In this document: piece after piece, positions 41,681 to 48,470 of the stretch
How the letters are laid out: each line of letters opens with the position of its first letter
How positions within the stretch are numbered: the stretch's first letter is position 1
Assembly (NCBI GenBank): GCA_019244055.1
Contig: JAFATG010000217.1
Location: forward strand, 1-48,470
Source: Acidobacteriaceae bacterium
GTDB lineage: Bacteria > Acidobacteriota > Terriglobia > Bryobacterales > Bryobacteraceae
DNA: 48,470 nucleotides
Reading direction: 5' to 3'
Notes under the pieces: generated by a model
The model's database searches: none
Told to the model about the DNA's origin: nothing
The model's input: the letters and a program-made list of their open reading frames with translations, nothing else
Translations under genes and position numbers: made by a program

Positions 41681-42274
41681 ATGAAAAAGCGCTTGATGTT
41701 CTCGGGGGTTTGTGCGGCGGCTATACTCTTGCTGGCGCCGAACAATGGAACCGCCCAATCGTTTACCGTTGATTATTTCGGAGCAGCGGACCAGAGCTAT
41801 GAGTTCGTGAATTTCGGGTGGCATGGCGCAAACGAGTTTGATGCAGCGAGCTACGAATGCGCGAATATCTACGTGTTTAGCTTTCAGGATCCGGTAGCGT
41901 GCGGTTCCTGCTTTGTCAGCCCGAATGGCTCGCTGCATGAGGACCTCAACACAAATCTCAGAGCGTTCCCAGTAACCGGCGTTGTACCAACGGTCGGTGT
42001 CATCAAGGTAGTTTATACACAATACACCACCAATTTCTGCGATCCGACTGCCGTTACTGCGCCTTCGCCGGGGCTGAAGACGTTCCGTACGAGGGGTACC
42101 TCAGAAATTGAACTGGACGAAGTACCGTTGAGTGGCGCCGAGCTTGCCCACCTGAATGGGACTTGCTCGGACATTTTCGCCATTCTGAGCGGTACCTTTA
42201 ACATCACGTGCGGGCCTAGTGACCCCCATGGGAACCTGACCCTTCACAACAGCCAGAGGGGGACGGGAAAGTAA
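41681..42274 (+). CDS. Secreted six-cysteine protein, family copy 2
   Basis: Closest to copies 1 and 4 along its whole length, including leader and terminator. Signal peptide MKKRLMFSGVCAAAILLLAP...AQ, mature start SFTVDYFG, six conserved cysteines (YECANIYVF, VACGSC, FCDP, NGTC, ITCG). GAGGTG lies nine bases before the ATG at 41681; the frame is open further to an ATG at 41654. The tail after the last cysteine (SDPHGNLTLHNSQRG) is variable between copies. Its terminator separates it from the DsbA-like gene. Function unknown. Confidence 0.8.
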   Translation: MKKRLMFSGVCAAAILLLAPNNGTAQSFTVDYFGAADQSYEFVNFGWHGANEFDAASYECANIYVFSFQDPVACGSCFVSPNGSLHEDLNTNLRAFPVTGVVPTVGVIKVVYTQYTTNFCDPTAVTAPSPGLKTFRTRGTSEIELDEVPLSGAELAHLNGTCSDIFAILSGTFNITCGPSDPHGNLTLHNSQRGTGK

Positions 42275-42312
42275 CGTTTTGCGACCGCGGGTGGGTTGCC
42301 ACTAGCAGTTCT

Positions 42313-42347
42313 GCGCCAGGCGATTGTTAACTGCAGTCGCCCGGCGC
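42313..42347 (+). terminator. GC-rich hairpin terminator of six-cysteine gene 2
   Basis: GCGCCAGGCGA pairs with TCGCCCGGCGC, the same stem as after copy 1. The ribosome site of the DsbA-like gene begins only about 11 bp later. Confidence 0.6.
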
Positions 42348-42372
42348 ATATCTATGTTTGGAGGTTCATCAG

Positions 42373-43431
42373 GTGTTATCATTGCGAAAATCATTGGGAA
42401 TTTTGTCCTGCGCTTTAGGCGTAAGTTCTTTATGCCTGTGGGCCCGGGCAGCACAAGCCCCGCAAGAAAATGAGGGTTCGGAGGTAGTCGCCGAAATCGG
42501 CGGAAAGAAGATTACTCGTGCCGACTTCGAACAGAAAGAAAGCGCGAAGCTGTTAACGGCCCGCTATAAGCTGTATTTGACTGAGCGGCAAACGCTGGAC
42601 GAGTTTGTGGATGACAAACTATTGGAGCAGCAAGCGGAGCGTGAGCATGTCACTGTCGATGAATTACTGAACCGGCACGTAAAAAGCGCGGTCGTGGAAC
42701 CCACCGAAGATCAACTTCGGGTGTATTACGAAGGCATGCAGACGGAACAGCCCTACGAGGCCGTTCGCAGCGATATTTTGGGCACCCTGCGCCAGATACG
42801 CGCGACAAATGCACAGAAAGCGTACCTCAAGACCCTCCGCCAACAGGATTCTGCAAGAATTATGCTGGCGCCCCCCCGCGCCGACGTACAGATAGGGGAT
42901 GCCCCCGTACGCGGACCCAAGAATGCCCCGGTCACGATCATCGAGTTCGCGGATTATCAATGTCCGTTTTGCCAGAAGATTCACCCTGAGCTGAAGCAAT
43001 TGCAGCAGGAATTTCCTGGGAAAGTAGCCATCGCCTTCAAAGATTTCCCGTTGTCTATTCACGACCACGCAGCTAAGGCGGCCGAAGCCGCTCGCTGCGC
43101 GGGTGAGCAAGGCAAATATTGGGAGTACCATGACACGCTGTTCGAAAACAAAGGGCTGGACAAGGATCAGCTACGGAAGTACGCCGGCGACCTGAACCTA
43201 GATACGGCCCGTTTTGAGTCTTGTCTCGACTCGGGCAAAGAGGCGGCGGGAATAGAAAAGGATATGGCGGAAGGGAAGCTTCTCGGAATTGTCCAGACGC
43301 CTGGCCTCACGGTCAACGGCCATTTCTTGCTGGGCGCCGTTCCTTATTCAACGTTGCATGACTTGGTTCAGCAAGAACTCGCCGCAGCCGGAGAGAAATC
43401 CGCTGACGCTAATCGCCGAGCCGCGCGGTAG
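42373..43431 (+). CDS. Secreted DsbA-like thiol oxidoreductase with SurA/PPIase-like N-terminal domain
   Basis: From the GTG at 42373, backed by GGAGGT seven bases upstream, the protein has 352 residues. A signal peptide (LSCALGVSSLCLWARAAQA) is followed by a SurA-N-like helical region (EVVAEIGGKKITRADFEQKE). The C-terminal half is a thioredoxin-fold domain with active site C197-P-F-C200 (FADYQCPFCQKIHPEL) and a cis-proline in IVQTPGL, as in DsbA/DsbG-type proteins. It probably oxidises or isomerises disulfides in the periplasm. It stands between two six-cysteine genes and is followed 35 bp later by copy 3 with no promoter of its own, so a role in folding those proteins is likely by inference. 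Confidence 0.88.
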   Translation: MLSLRKSLGILSCALGVSSLCLWARAAQAPQENEGSEVVAEIGGKKITRADFEQKESAKLLTARYKLYLTERQTLDEFVDDKLLEQQAEREHVTVDELLNRHVKSAVVEPTEDQLRVYYEGMQTEQPYEAVRSDILGTLRQIRATNAQKAYLKTLRQQDSARIMLAPPRADVQIGDAPVRGPKNAPVTIIEFADYQCPFCQKIHPELKQLQQEFPGKVAIAFKDFPLSIHDHAAKAAEAARCAGEQGKYWEYHDTLFENKGLDKDQLRKYAGDLNLDTARFESCLDSGKEAAGIEKDMAEGKLLGIVQTPGLTVNGHFLLGAVPYSTLHDLVQQELAAAGEKSADANRRAAR

Positions 43432-43466
43432 AGCGCCGTTCAACGTTCGAACAGAGAGGCGATCAC

Positions 43467-44063
43467 GTGGTCCTTTCCATATCGAAGCGGTTTGTGTTTT
43501 CCGGGGTTTGCTCGGCAGCGATGCTCGTGATGTTGCCGAGCAAAGGAAATGCCCAATCGTTTACCGTTGATTATTTCGGAGCAGCGGACCAAACCTATGA
43601 TTTCGTGAATTACGGGTTCCATGGCGCGAACGAATTTAGCGCCGCCAGTTTCGAATGTGCGAATATCTACGTGTTTCACGATCAGGATCCGGTAGCTTGC
43701 GGTTCCTGCTTCGTGAGTCCAAATGGTTCGCGACTGTTGGATCTTCACACGAACATCATCGGAGCTCCAGTTACCGGCGTCAGGCCGGCAAACGGGGTCA
43801 TAAAGGTGGTTTACACACAATTCACCACCAATGGGTGCGATCCGACTAACGTTAAAGTGCCATCGCCCGGGCTCAAAACCTTCCGTACAAAGTCTGGCGT
43901 AGATCTCGAACTGGACGAAGTATCCTTGAGTGCCGCCGAGCTTGCCCATCTGAACGGGGTTTGCTCGGACATTTTCGACATTCTGAGCGGTAGTTTCAAC
44001 GTCACGTGTGGAAGTTCGCTCGACAGCCACCCTGCTGGTGTTCGTGATAACAACAAGAGGTAA
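43467..44063 (+). CDS. Secreted six-cysteine protein, family copy 3
   Basis: Same family: FSGVCSAAMLVML...NAQ signal peptide, SFTVDYFG start and six cysteines (FECANIYVF, VACGSC, GCDP, NGVC, VTCG). The codon matching the ATG of copies 1, 2 and 4 is ATA here, so this copy must start at the GTG (43467), with GAGAGG seven bases upstream. The promoter, structured leader and terminator of the other copies are missing; homology begins at the TTCAACGTTCGAA block just upstream. It is therefore expressed from the DsbA-like gene's transcript. The C-terminal tail is the most divergent. Confidence 0.8.
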   Translation: MVLSISKRFVFSGVCSAAMLVMLPSKGNAQSFTVDYFGAADQTYDFVNYGFHGANEFSAASFECANIYVFHDQDPVACGSCFVSPNGSRLLDLHTNIIGAPVTGVRPANGVIKVVYTQFTTNGCDPTNVKVPSPGLKTFRTKSGVDLELDEVSLSAAELAHLNGVCSDIFDILSGSFNVTCGSSLDSHPAGVRDNNKR

Positions 44064-44217
44064 AGCGAACGCATTGCACCGATACGTGGCTTGCGGATTG
44101 CAACTCTGCCGCCGGGCGATGTTGGCCACGACCGCCGGAGCACCACAGCCCATTCGAGAAGCGAACTCCGGTCCCGGGTGTTACCAACAACTTGGCAGTA
44201 CTTAAGTGGCCTCTGTC

Positions 44218-44225
44218 CTAGTACT
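44218..44225. promoter_or_regulatory. CTAGTACT box upstream of six-cysteine gene 4
   Basis: CTAGTACT centred about 45 bp before the -10, as in copy 1. A related AGTACTTAAG lies about 20 bp further upstream. Confidence 0.5.
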
Positions 44226-44243
44226 AACACTCTATGTCGTCGG

Positions 44244-44271
44244 TTACCTTTTGCCCCGGAATAGGTATATT
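44244..44271 (+). promoter_or_regulatory. Promoter of six-cysteine gene 4
   Basis: TTACCT and TATATT 16 bp apart, the -10 lying in the shared AGGTATATTCAGG block. Confidence 0.5.
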
Positions 44272-44289
44272 CAGGTCTATGCCAGAGCA

Positions 44290-44357
44290 GTGGCACCTCT
44301 CCATTTATTCGGGAGGTGGCCACAGGGACAATCATACGCAGGAAGAAGCTTTTCCTG
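44290..44357 (+). ncRNA. Conserved structured 5' leader of six-cysteine gene 4
   Basis: Hairpin A (44290-44323) pairs GTGGCACCTCTCC with GGGAGGTGGCCAC, one base bulged. Its bases differ from copies 1 and 2 but pairing is kept. Hairpin B (44339-44357) is CAGGAA-N7-TTCCTG. Confidence 0.5.
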
Positions 44358-44406
44358 GGTAACCAATTCAACCGTTCGAATGGGAAAAGAAGAGGTGATT
44401 TTCTCC

Positions 44407-45006
44407 ATGAAAAAGCGCTTTGTGTTTTCGGGGGTTTGTGCGGCGGCTATGCTCTTGGTGGCGCCGAACAAAGGAACCGCCCAATCGTTTACCGTTGATT
44501 ATTTCGGAGCAGCGGACCAAACGTACGATTTCGTGAATTACGGGTTCCATGGCGCAGACGAGTTTTCCTTCGCAAGCTACGAATGCGCCAATATATACGT
44601 GTTTCACGATCAGGATCCGGTAGCCTGCGGTTCCTGCTTTGTCAGTCCGAATGGTTCCCGAACTGTGGGTCTGCACGCAAATCTTATTGCGGCTCCGGTT
44701 ACTGGCGTCACACCACCGAACGGCGTCATAAAAGTGGTTTACACACAATACACCACTAATTTCTGCGATCCGATGGCCGTTACCGCGCCCTCGCCCGGGC
44801 TGAAGACATTTCGTACGAGAGGCGGCGTAGATGTTGAACTGGACGAAGTACCTTTAAGTGGCGCCGAGCTGGCCCATCTGAATGCGGTTTGCTCGGACAT
44901 TTTCGACATTCTGAGCGGTAGCTTCAATATCACGTGTGGATCTGAGGACCCGCCCATTAGCGTTCATGATAACGGCGGGCAGAAGAAGAAACCAGTGTTG
45001 AAGTGA
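44407..45006 (+). CDS. Secreted six-cysteine protein, family copy 4
   Basis: Starts at the ATG (44407) nine bases after GAGGTG; the open frame runs back to 44206 only by chance, across the promoter and leader. Signal peptide MKKRFVFSGVCAAAMLLVAP...AQ, mature start SFTVDYFG, six conserved cysteines (YECANIYVF, VACGSC, FCDP, NAVC, ITCG). The HDQDPVACGSCF block is shared with copy 3, while the leader is like copies 1 and 2. Its lysine-rich tail (GGQKKKPVLK) is unique. Function unknown; likely extracytoplasmic and disulfide-bonded. Confidence 0.8.
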   Translation: MKKRFVFSGVCAAAMLLVAPNKGTAQSFTVDYFGAADQTYDFVNYGFHGADEFSFASYECANIYVFHDQDPVACGSCFVSPNGSRTVGLHANLIAAPVTGVTPPNGVIKVVYTQYTTNFCDPMAVTAPSPGLKTFRTRGGVDVELDEVPLSGAELAHLNAVCSDIFDILSGSFNITCGSEDPPISVHDNGGQKKKPVLK

Positions 45007-45049
45007 ACCGACAGTCTGCGACCCACTCGAGGTTGCATATAGCATTTCC

Positions 45050-45085
45050 GCGCCGGATGATTCTCGACCAGGAATCGTCCGGCGC
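45050..45085 (+). terminator. GC-rich hairpin terminator of six-cysteine gene 4
   Basis: GCGCCGGATGATTC pairs over 14 positions (one G-U pair) with GAATCGTCCGGCGC around an 8-nt loop, then a T-rich run. Same position as in copies 1 and 2 but with a changed, still paired stem. Confidence 0.65.
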
Positions 45086-45224
45086 ATATTTGTGTTTGGG
45101 CTCTCCTGGATTGAACTTTCGCAACACCAAAAGCTGAAAACTCCCAAGCTGCGTGTAAGAAAGCCCGCGCAGCGGCAGCGCCCCCTCACGCCAGACCTCG
45201 AAGCGATAAGCTAACGAAAGTCCT

Positions 45225-46658
45225 ATGGCAAGATCATTCGGTTTCGGAGGCGTGAAACTGGACGTCGATGCGGGGAGACAAGCGCTAGCCGAAGAAGAGC
45301 CCGTCAGACTGGGGCCTGATCCGGATGATCCGTTCCGGATTCTGATACTCGGCGATTTCAGCGGACGCGGTTCGGGCACGGGCAAGCCGATCGAAGTCGA
45401 TCGAGACAATCTGGATGAGGTCCTTCGGTCACTACAGGTGCAAGCGGAGCTGAAGCTCGGCAGCAGCAGCGTCTACCGGCTTGGTTTCGAAGCCCTGGGC
45501 GATTTCGAGCCAGATCGTGTTGTAGACCGATCGGAGTTGTTCAGGCGCTTAGAGGGCGCAACTCCTGCAGAAAAGGGAAGCGCCCGAAGAGCAGAAAAAC
45601 TAGAGCATCAGGTGGACATGGCGAAACTGGCCTCGGGAAGCTTGCTAGACGCCATCCTCGGCGAGGAAGAAGCAAGCCGCAAGCAGGATATCCCGGCAAG
45701 ACAATCCCAAGACGAGTTGCGGGCGATCATCAACAGGGCGACCGAACCGTATCTAGAGCGAAAGCCCGGGGCGAGGGAAAAAAAACGAGCGGCGGATCGC
45801 GAGCAGGGAATGAGCTTGCTGCTGCGCGCGATTCTCCACGAACCCAAATTTCAGCGATTGGAAGCGGCTTGGCGGTCACTGGACTTCCTGGTACGGGGAT
45901 TGGAGACAGATGAACTGTTGAAGGTGTACATATTCGATATTTCAAAAGAGAAGCTGACTGCGGACCTGCTCGAGAGCGCCGATTTTCGTTCAAGCAACAC
46001 GTACCGCGTGATTGTGGAAGACTCGGTTCGGACGCCGGGCGCCCAGCCGTGGGCGCTGTTGGTCGGAAATTATTCATTCGACCGGAAGGTAGAGGGTGAT
46101 GTTGAACTGCTAGGAAGCCTGGGATTGCTGGCGCGAGCAGCGCGAGCTCCGTTCCTGGCGGAATGTCTCCCCTCGGAAAGCGCGGCGAATTCATCGGAGA
46201 GTTGGCCGGCGCTGCGGGAATCGGCCTGCGCGAATTGGATAGGACTGGCGCTCCCGCGATTTCTTTTGCGATTGCCATACGGGAAAGAAACGGTTCCAAC
46301 AGAGAGGTTCGCGTTCGAGGAGATGCCTGGGACGCCCGAGCACGGCAAGTACTTGTGGGGAAATCCGGCTTTCGTCTGCGCGCATTTGCTGGGAACATCG
46401 TTCTCCGAAATGAGATGGGAATTTCGGCCCGGGTTGCATCGGGAGATTCAGGGGCTTCCTCTTCACGTGTTTCGTGCCGAAGGCACGAGCCGGGCCCAGC
46501 CGTGCGCGGAAATTCTGCTCACGGAAACAGATTGCAATGACCTGCTCGATGAAGGACTGATGCCACTGGCCTCTGTGAAGGACAGGGACTCGGTGCGCCT
46601 AGTACGGTTTCAGTCGGTCGCGGATCCCGCAGCACGATTGTCGGGGCGATGGGGTTGA
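45225..46658 (+). CDS. Type VI secretion contractile-sheath-like protein, TssB-TssC-like fusion (orphan)
   Basis: A 477-residue protein. The N-terminal segment FRILILGDFSGRGSG resembles the small sheath subunit (TssB/VipA type). The rest has large-subunit features: LHEPKFQRLEAAWRSLDFLVRG, LKVYIFDISKEKL and LPRFLLRLPYGKETVPTERFAFEE, typical of TssC/VipB (EvpB family). It seems to be a single-chain TssBC-like sheath protein. No other T6SS, phage-tail or contractile-injection gene is in the window, although the operon could continue elsewhere. There is only a weak GAAAG before the ATG. A relic, or a sheath protein working with genes at another locus, are both possible. Confidence 0.72.
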   Translation: MARSFGFGGVKLDVDAGRQALAEEEPVRLGPDPDDPFRILILGDFSGRGSGTGKPIEVDRDNLDEVLRSLQVQAELKLGSSSVYRLGFEALGDFEPDRVVDRSELFRRLEGATPAEKGSARRAEKLEHQVDMAKLASGSLLDAILGEEEASRKQDIPARQSQDELRAIINRATEPYLERKPGAREKKRAADREQGMSLLLRAILHEPKFQRLEAAWRSLDFLVRGLETDELLKVYIFDISKEKLTADLLESADFRSSNTYRVIVEDSVRTPGAQPWALLVGNYSFDRKVEGDVELLGSLGLLARAARAPFLAECLPSESAANSSESWPALRESACANWIGLALPRFLLRLPYGKETVPTERFAFEEMPGTPEHGKYLWGNPAFVCAHLLGTSFSEMRWEFRPGLHREIQGLPLHVFRAEGTSRAQPCAEILLTETDCNDLLDEGLMPLASVKDRDSVRLVRFQSVADPAARLSGRWG

Positions 46659-46766
46659 AGTGGTTAAAGCGCGGATGAAATGTATGTCCGCACGGGCTCA
46701 CCTTGCCTTAGAACAGATGTTCGATTTGATTTGCGAACCAGAGGCTAGTAGAATTCTCAGAGGGGT

Positions 46767-48470
46767 ATGTCGGCTCAGCGACCTGCTGGGAACAACCCGG
46801 GCGGTGAGGAGCAGCTGCTCGTCGCGCGCGATACAGCTGACCTGCTGTACAGACATGGCATAGCCGGTACTGTCGTTTCTGTTTTCACAAGCACCTTGCT
46901 TGGAGCAATTGTGGAGCGTCAAGTGCCTGCGGCCGCGCTGTGGACTTGGTGGTCTCTCATCATGCTCTCTCTTTTGGCTCGCGCGGCTAACTTTTGGCAC
47001 GGCAGCGAGCGAAGGGCAAATCCCGATTGGAACGGCCGGACCGAGATTCGCCGGTACTCTTTATTGGTGCTGCTATCTGCGTTTATTTGGGCCGCATTCC
47101 CCGTTCTGTTTTTCTCGTCTCTAGACCTCATGGGCCGGACGGCGATGGCTGTGGTCCTCGTCGGAATGGCCGCGGGTGCCACAAGCATCTTGTCGGCTTC
47201 GGGTTCGCTGGCCATTGTTTACTTCGGGATCCTCGTGTTACCCGCCGCTCTTCGGTTTCTCATTGCCGGCAGCCGCGAGAACACAATCCTTGGCATTCTA
47301 GGAATTCTGTTTTTTGTGGTAGTGAGCGTTTCGGCCAAAGTGGGCCACCACGCGGCCATCACCGCGATTCGCCTAAGCCGCCGGAATCAAACGTTGTTAA
47401 CCGGAATGATCCGAGAGCGGCAACGCGCCGAGCACGCGAATGCGGATCTGCAATCCACCCAGGTCGCGCTCCGCGAAATGAATCAATCGCTCGAATCACG
47501 CATTCAGGCCCGTACAGCCGATCTCGAGCACTATGCGCGCGAGCTCGCACGCCTCGGGGCCACCGATACGCTGACCGGACTTTTGAACCGCGCGACTTTG
47601 GCCAAGCACTTGGAACGCACACTCGCTGAAGCCGAGCGCGATGGCCGACGGGTCGCCGTGTTTTTCGTCGATCTCGACAAGTTCAAAGAAGTCAATGATG
47701 TCCGCGGGCACTTGGCCGGTGATCAAGTCTTGCGCATCATCGCCGAGCGCTTGTCGGCTTCCGTTCCCCCTAATACCGATGTCGCACGCTGGGGCGGCGA
47801 CGAGTTTGTGATCCCTCTTGTCAATCTGGAACGCCCTCCTATTAAGGTCGCCGAAGAACTCCGCGAACATCTCGCCGCGCCCATCATCATCGAGGACGCA
47901 ATCATCAATATCGACGCGACGATAGGTATCGCCCTGTTCCCGGATCATGGGCGAACACAAGAAGAGCTGATTCGGGCAGCGGACGTGGCCATGTATGCGG
48001 CGAAACAGAGAAATCACGCTGCATGCCTATTTACTCCCGCGCTTGCGCAGCGTTTGCTCAGCCGGCATCTTCTCGAGCATGCGCTGCACCAGGCCATTGC
48101 TTCCGATTCTCTTTCGCTTACGTTTCAGCCGATCGTGGAAACAGCCACGTCGCAATGCCGCGCGATGGAAGCACTGCTTCGGTGGAACGATCCCCAGCGA
48201 GGTTTGATTGAGCCCGCCGACTTCATTCCCCTAGCCGAGAACTCTGGGGAGATCATCTCGTTAGGCCGGTGGGTTCTCCGGGAAGCCTGCCGTGCCGCAG
48301 CCTCCTGGCCCGGCGATTCACCGCCAGCCGTGTCCGTGAATGCTTCCCCGCTGCAATTTCTTCACGGAGATTTCATCGCGGACGTGACCGAAGCCATGCA
48401 TAGTGCCGGCCTTCCTCCTCACCGCCTGCACATCGAGATCACCGAAACAGTGTTCGTAGGGGATCCGAGG
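46767..48470 (+). CDS. Membrane GGDEF-EAL protein (c-di-GMP cyclase/phosphodiesterase), 3' end cut by window
   Basis: From the ATG at 46767 (a stop codon lies 18 bases upstream in frame) the frame is open to the window end, 568 codons. Residues 30-200 form about five to six membrane helices, followed by a coiled coil (RERQRAEHANADLQSTQVAL). A GGDEF domain follows with the intact active site G343-G-D-E-F347. An EAL domain then begins with AME468-A-L-L-RW and reaches ITETVFVGDP before the cut. No RxxD inhibitory site precedes GGDEF. It may make or break c-di-GMP, a common control of exopolysaccharide synthesis; the net activity is not decidable from sequence. Confidence 0.9.
   Translation, partial: MSAQRPAGNNPGGEEQLLVARDTADLLYRHGIAGTVVSVFTSTLLGAIVERQVPAAALWTWWSLIMLSLLARAANFWHGSERRANPDWNGRTEIRRYSLLVLLSAFIWAAFPVLFFSSLDLMGRTAMAVVLVGMAAGATSILSASGSLAIVYFGILVLPAALRFLIAGSRENTILGILGILFFVVVSVSAKVGHHAAITAIRLSRRNQTLLTGMIRERQRAEHANADLQSTQVALREMNQSLESRIQARTADLEHYARELARLGATDTLTGLLNRATLAKHLERTLAEAERDGRRVAVFFVDLDKFKEVNDVRGHLAGDQVLRIIAERLSASVPPNTDVARWGGDEFVIPLVNLERPPIKVAEELREHLAAPIIIEDAIINIDATIGIALFPDHGRTQEELIRAADVAMYAAKQRNHAACLFTPALAQRLLSRHLLEHALHQAIASDSLSLTFQPIVETATSQCRAMEALLRWNDPQRGLIEPADFIPLAENSGEIISLGRWVLREACRAAASWPGDSPPAVSVNASPLQFLHGDFIADVTEAMHSAGLPPHRLHIEITETVFVGDPR

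Noticed and set aside
43440-44153. 237-aa minus-strand ORF opposite six-cysteine copy 3, with similar shadows under copies 1, 2 and 4
   Set aside because: The shadows resemble each other only because the plus-strand genes are paralogues.
40500-44400. c-di-GMP (GEMM) or other known riboswitch in the six-cysteine leaders
   Set aside because: The two hairpins do not show the conserved cores of the riboswitch classes I know; left as an unassigned structured leader.
1-48470. CRISPR arrays, tRNA or rRNA genes, insertion sequences, prophage genes
   Set aside because: I saw no regularly spaced repeats, no tRNA-like cloverleaf, no transposase or integrase motifs and no phage structural genes apart from the orphan sheath-like protein.

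Overview
The window looks like a chromosomal segment of an Acidobacteriota bacterium, possibly Solibacter/Bryobacter-like. This is an inference from gene content: a carboxypeptidase-regulatory-domain TonB-dependent receptor, SLBB-type polysaccharide export, a b6-type cytochrome b fused to cytochrome c, CE15 and discoidin/glycoside-hydrolase enzymes, and a lineage-type family of secreted six-cysteine proteins. I saw no tRNA, rRNA, insertion sequence, phage gene or CRISPR array.

Region 1 (1-25.2 kb) is an envelope and exopolysaccharide block. In order it holds: a TonB receptor (partial) coupled to an HprK-like kinase; a YncE propeller/phosphoesterase broken by two frameshifts; a Wzi-like barrel; a Rieske/cytochrome b-c quinol oxidase unit; an SLBB exporter, chain-length protein, Wzx flippase and Wzy polymerase; and, on the other strand, a phosphoglycosyl transferase, three glycosyltransferases and a methyltransferase. 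Inside the minus-strand run lies an MtrA-like decaheme cytochrome plus an MtrB/PioB-like barrel. These are packed with a glycosyltransferase and a methyltransferase as one apparent four-gene operon. Almost every transcription unit of this block has, in its upstream gap, a direct-repeat motif TGTAAA-N5-TGTAAA (11 bp repeat to repeat). I found seven copies between 3.7 and 25.1 kb and none in the rest of the window, which suggests one regulon joining polysaccharide export, quinol oxidation and an outer-membrane electron conduit.

Region 2 (25.2-40.4 kb) is mixed: an ICMT-like membrane methyltransferase, a DUF4230 protein, a B3-type metallo-beta-lactamase-fold protein with an XRE/PBP-domain regulator, a TrmB-like regulator, a CE15-like esterase, a threonine-dehydratase-like PLP enzyme, a DUF4097 protein, a Phd/PIN toxin-antitoxin pair with a clear operator, a discoidin-glycoside hydrolase, an NRAMP-like transporter followed by a Dps-like ferritin and a 2Fe-2S ferredoxin, a small SnoaL-like protein with a tiny upstream ORF, and a secreted protein of unknown function.

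Region 3 (40.4-45.1 kb) is a tandem array of four paralogous secreted proteins with six conserved cysteines, interrupted by a DsbA-like oxidoreductase. Three copies carry the same promoter, an upstream CTAGTACT box, a leader RNA with two conserved hairpins and, downstream, a conserved GC-rich terminator hairpin in two of the three and a variant in the third; this is a duplicated expression cassette. The window closes with an orphan TssB/TssC-like sheath fusion and a membrane GGDEF-EAL protein cut by the window end.

Three or four genes need a single-base shift of the same sense (one base missing) to read through, so some frameshifts may be assembly errors.
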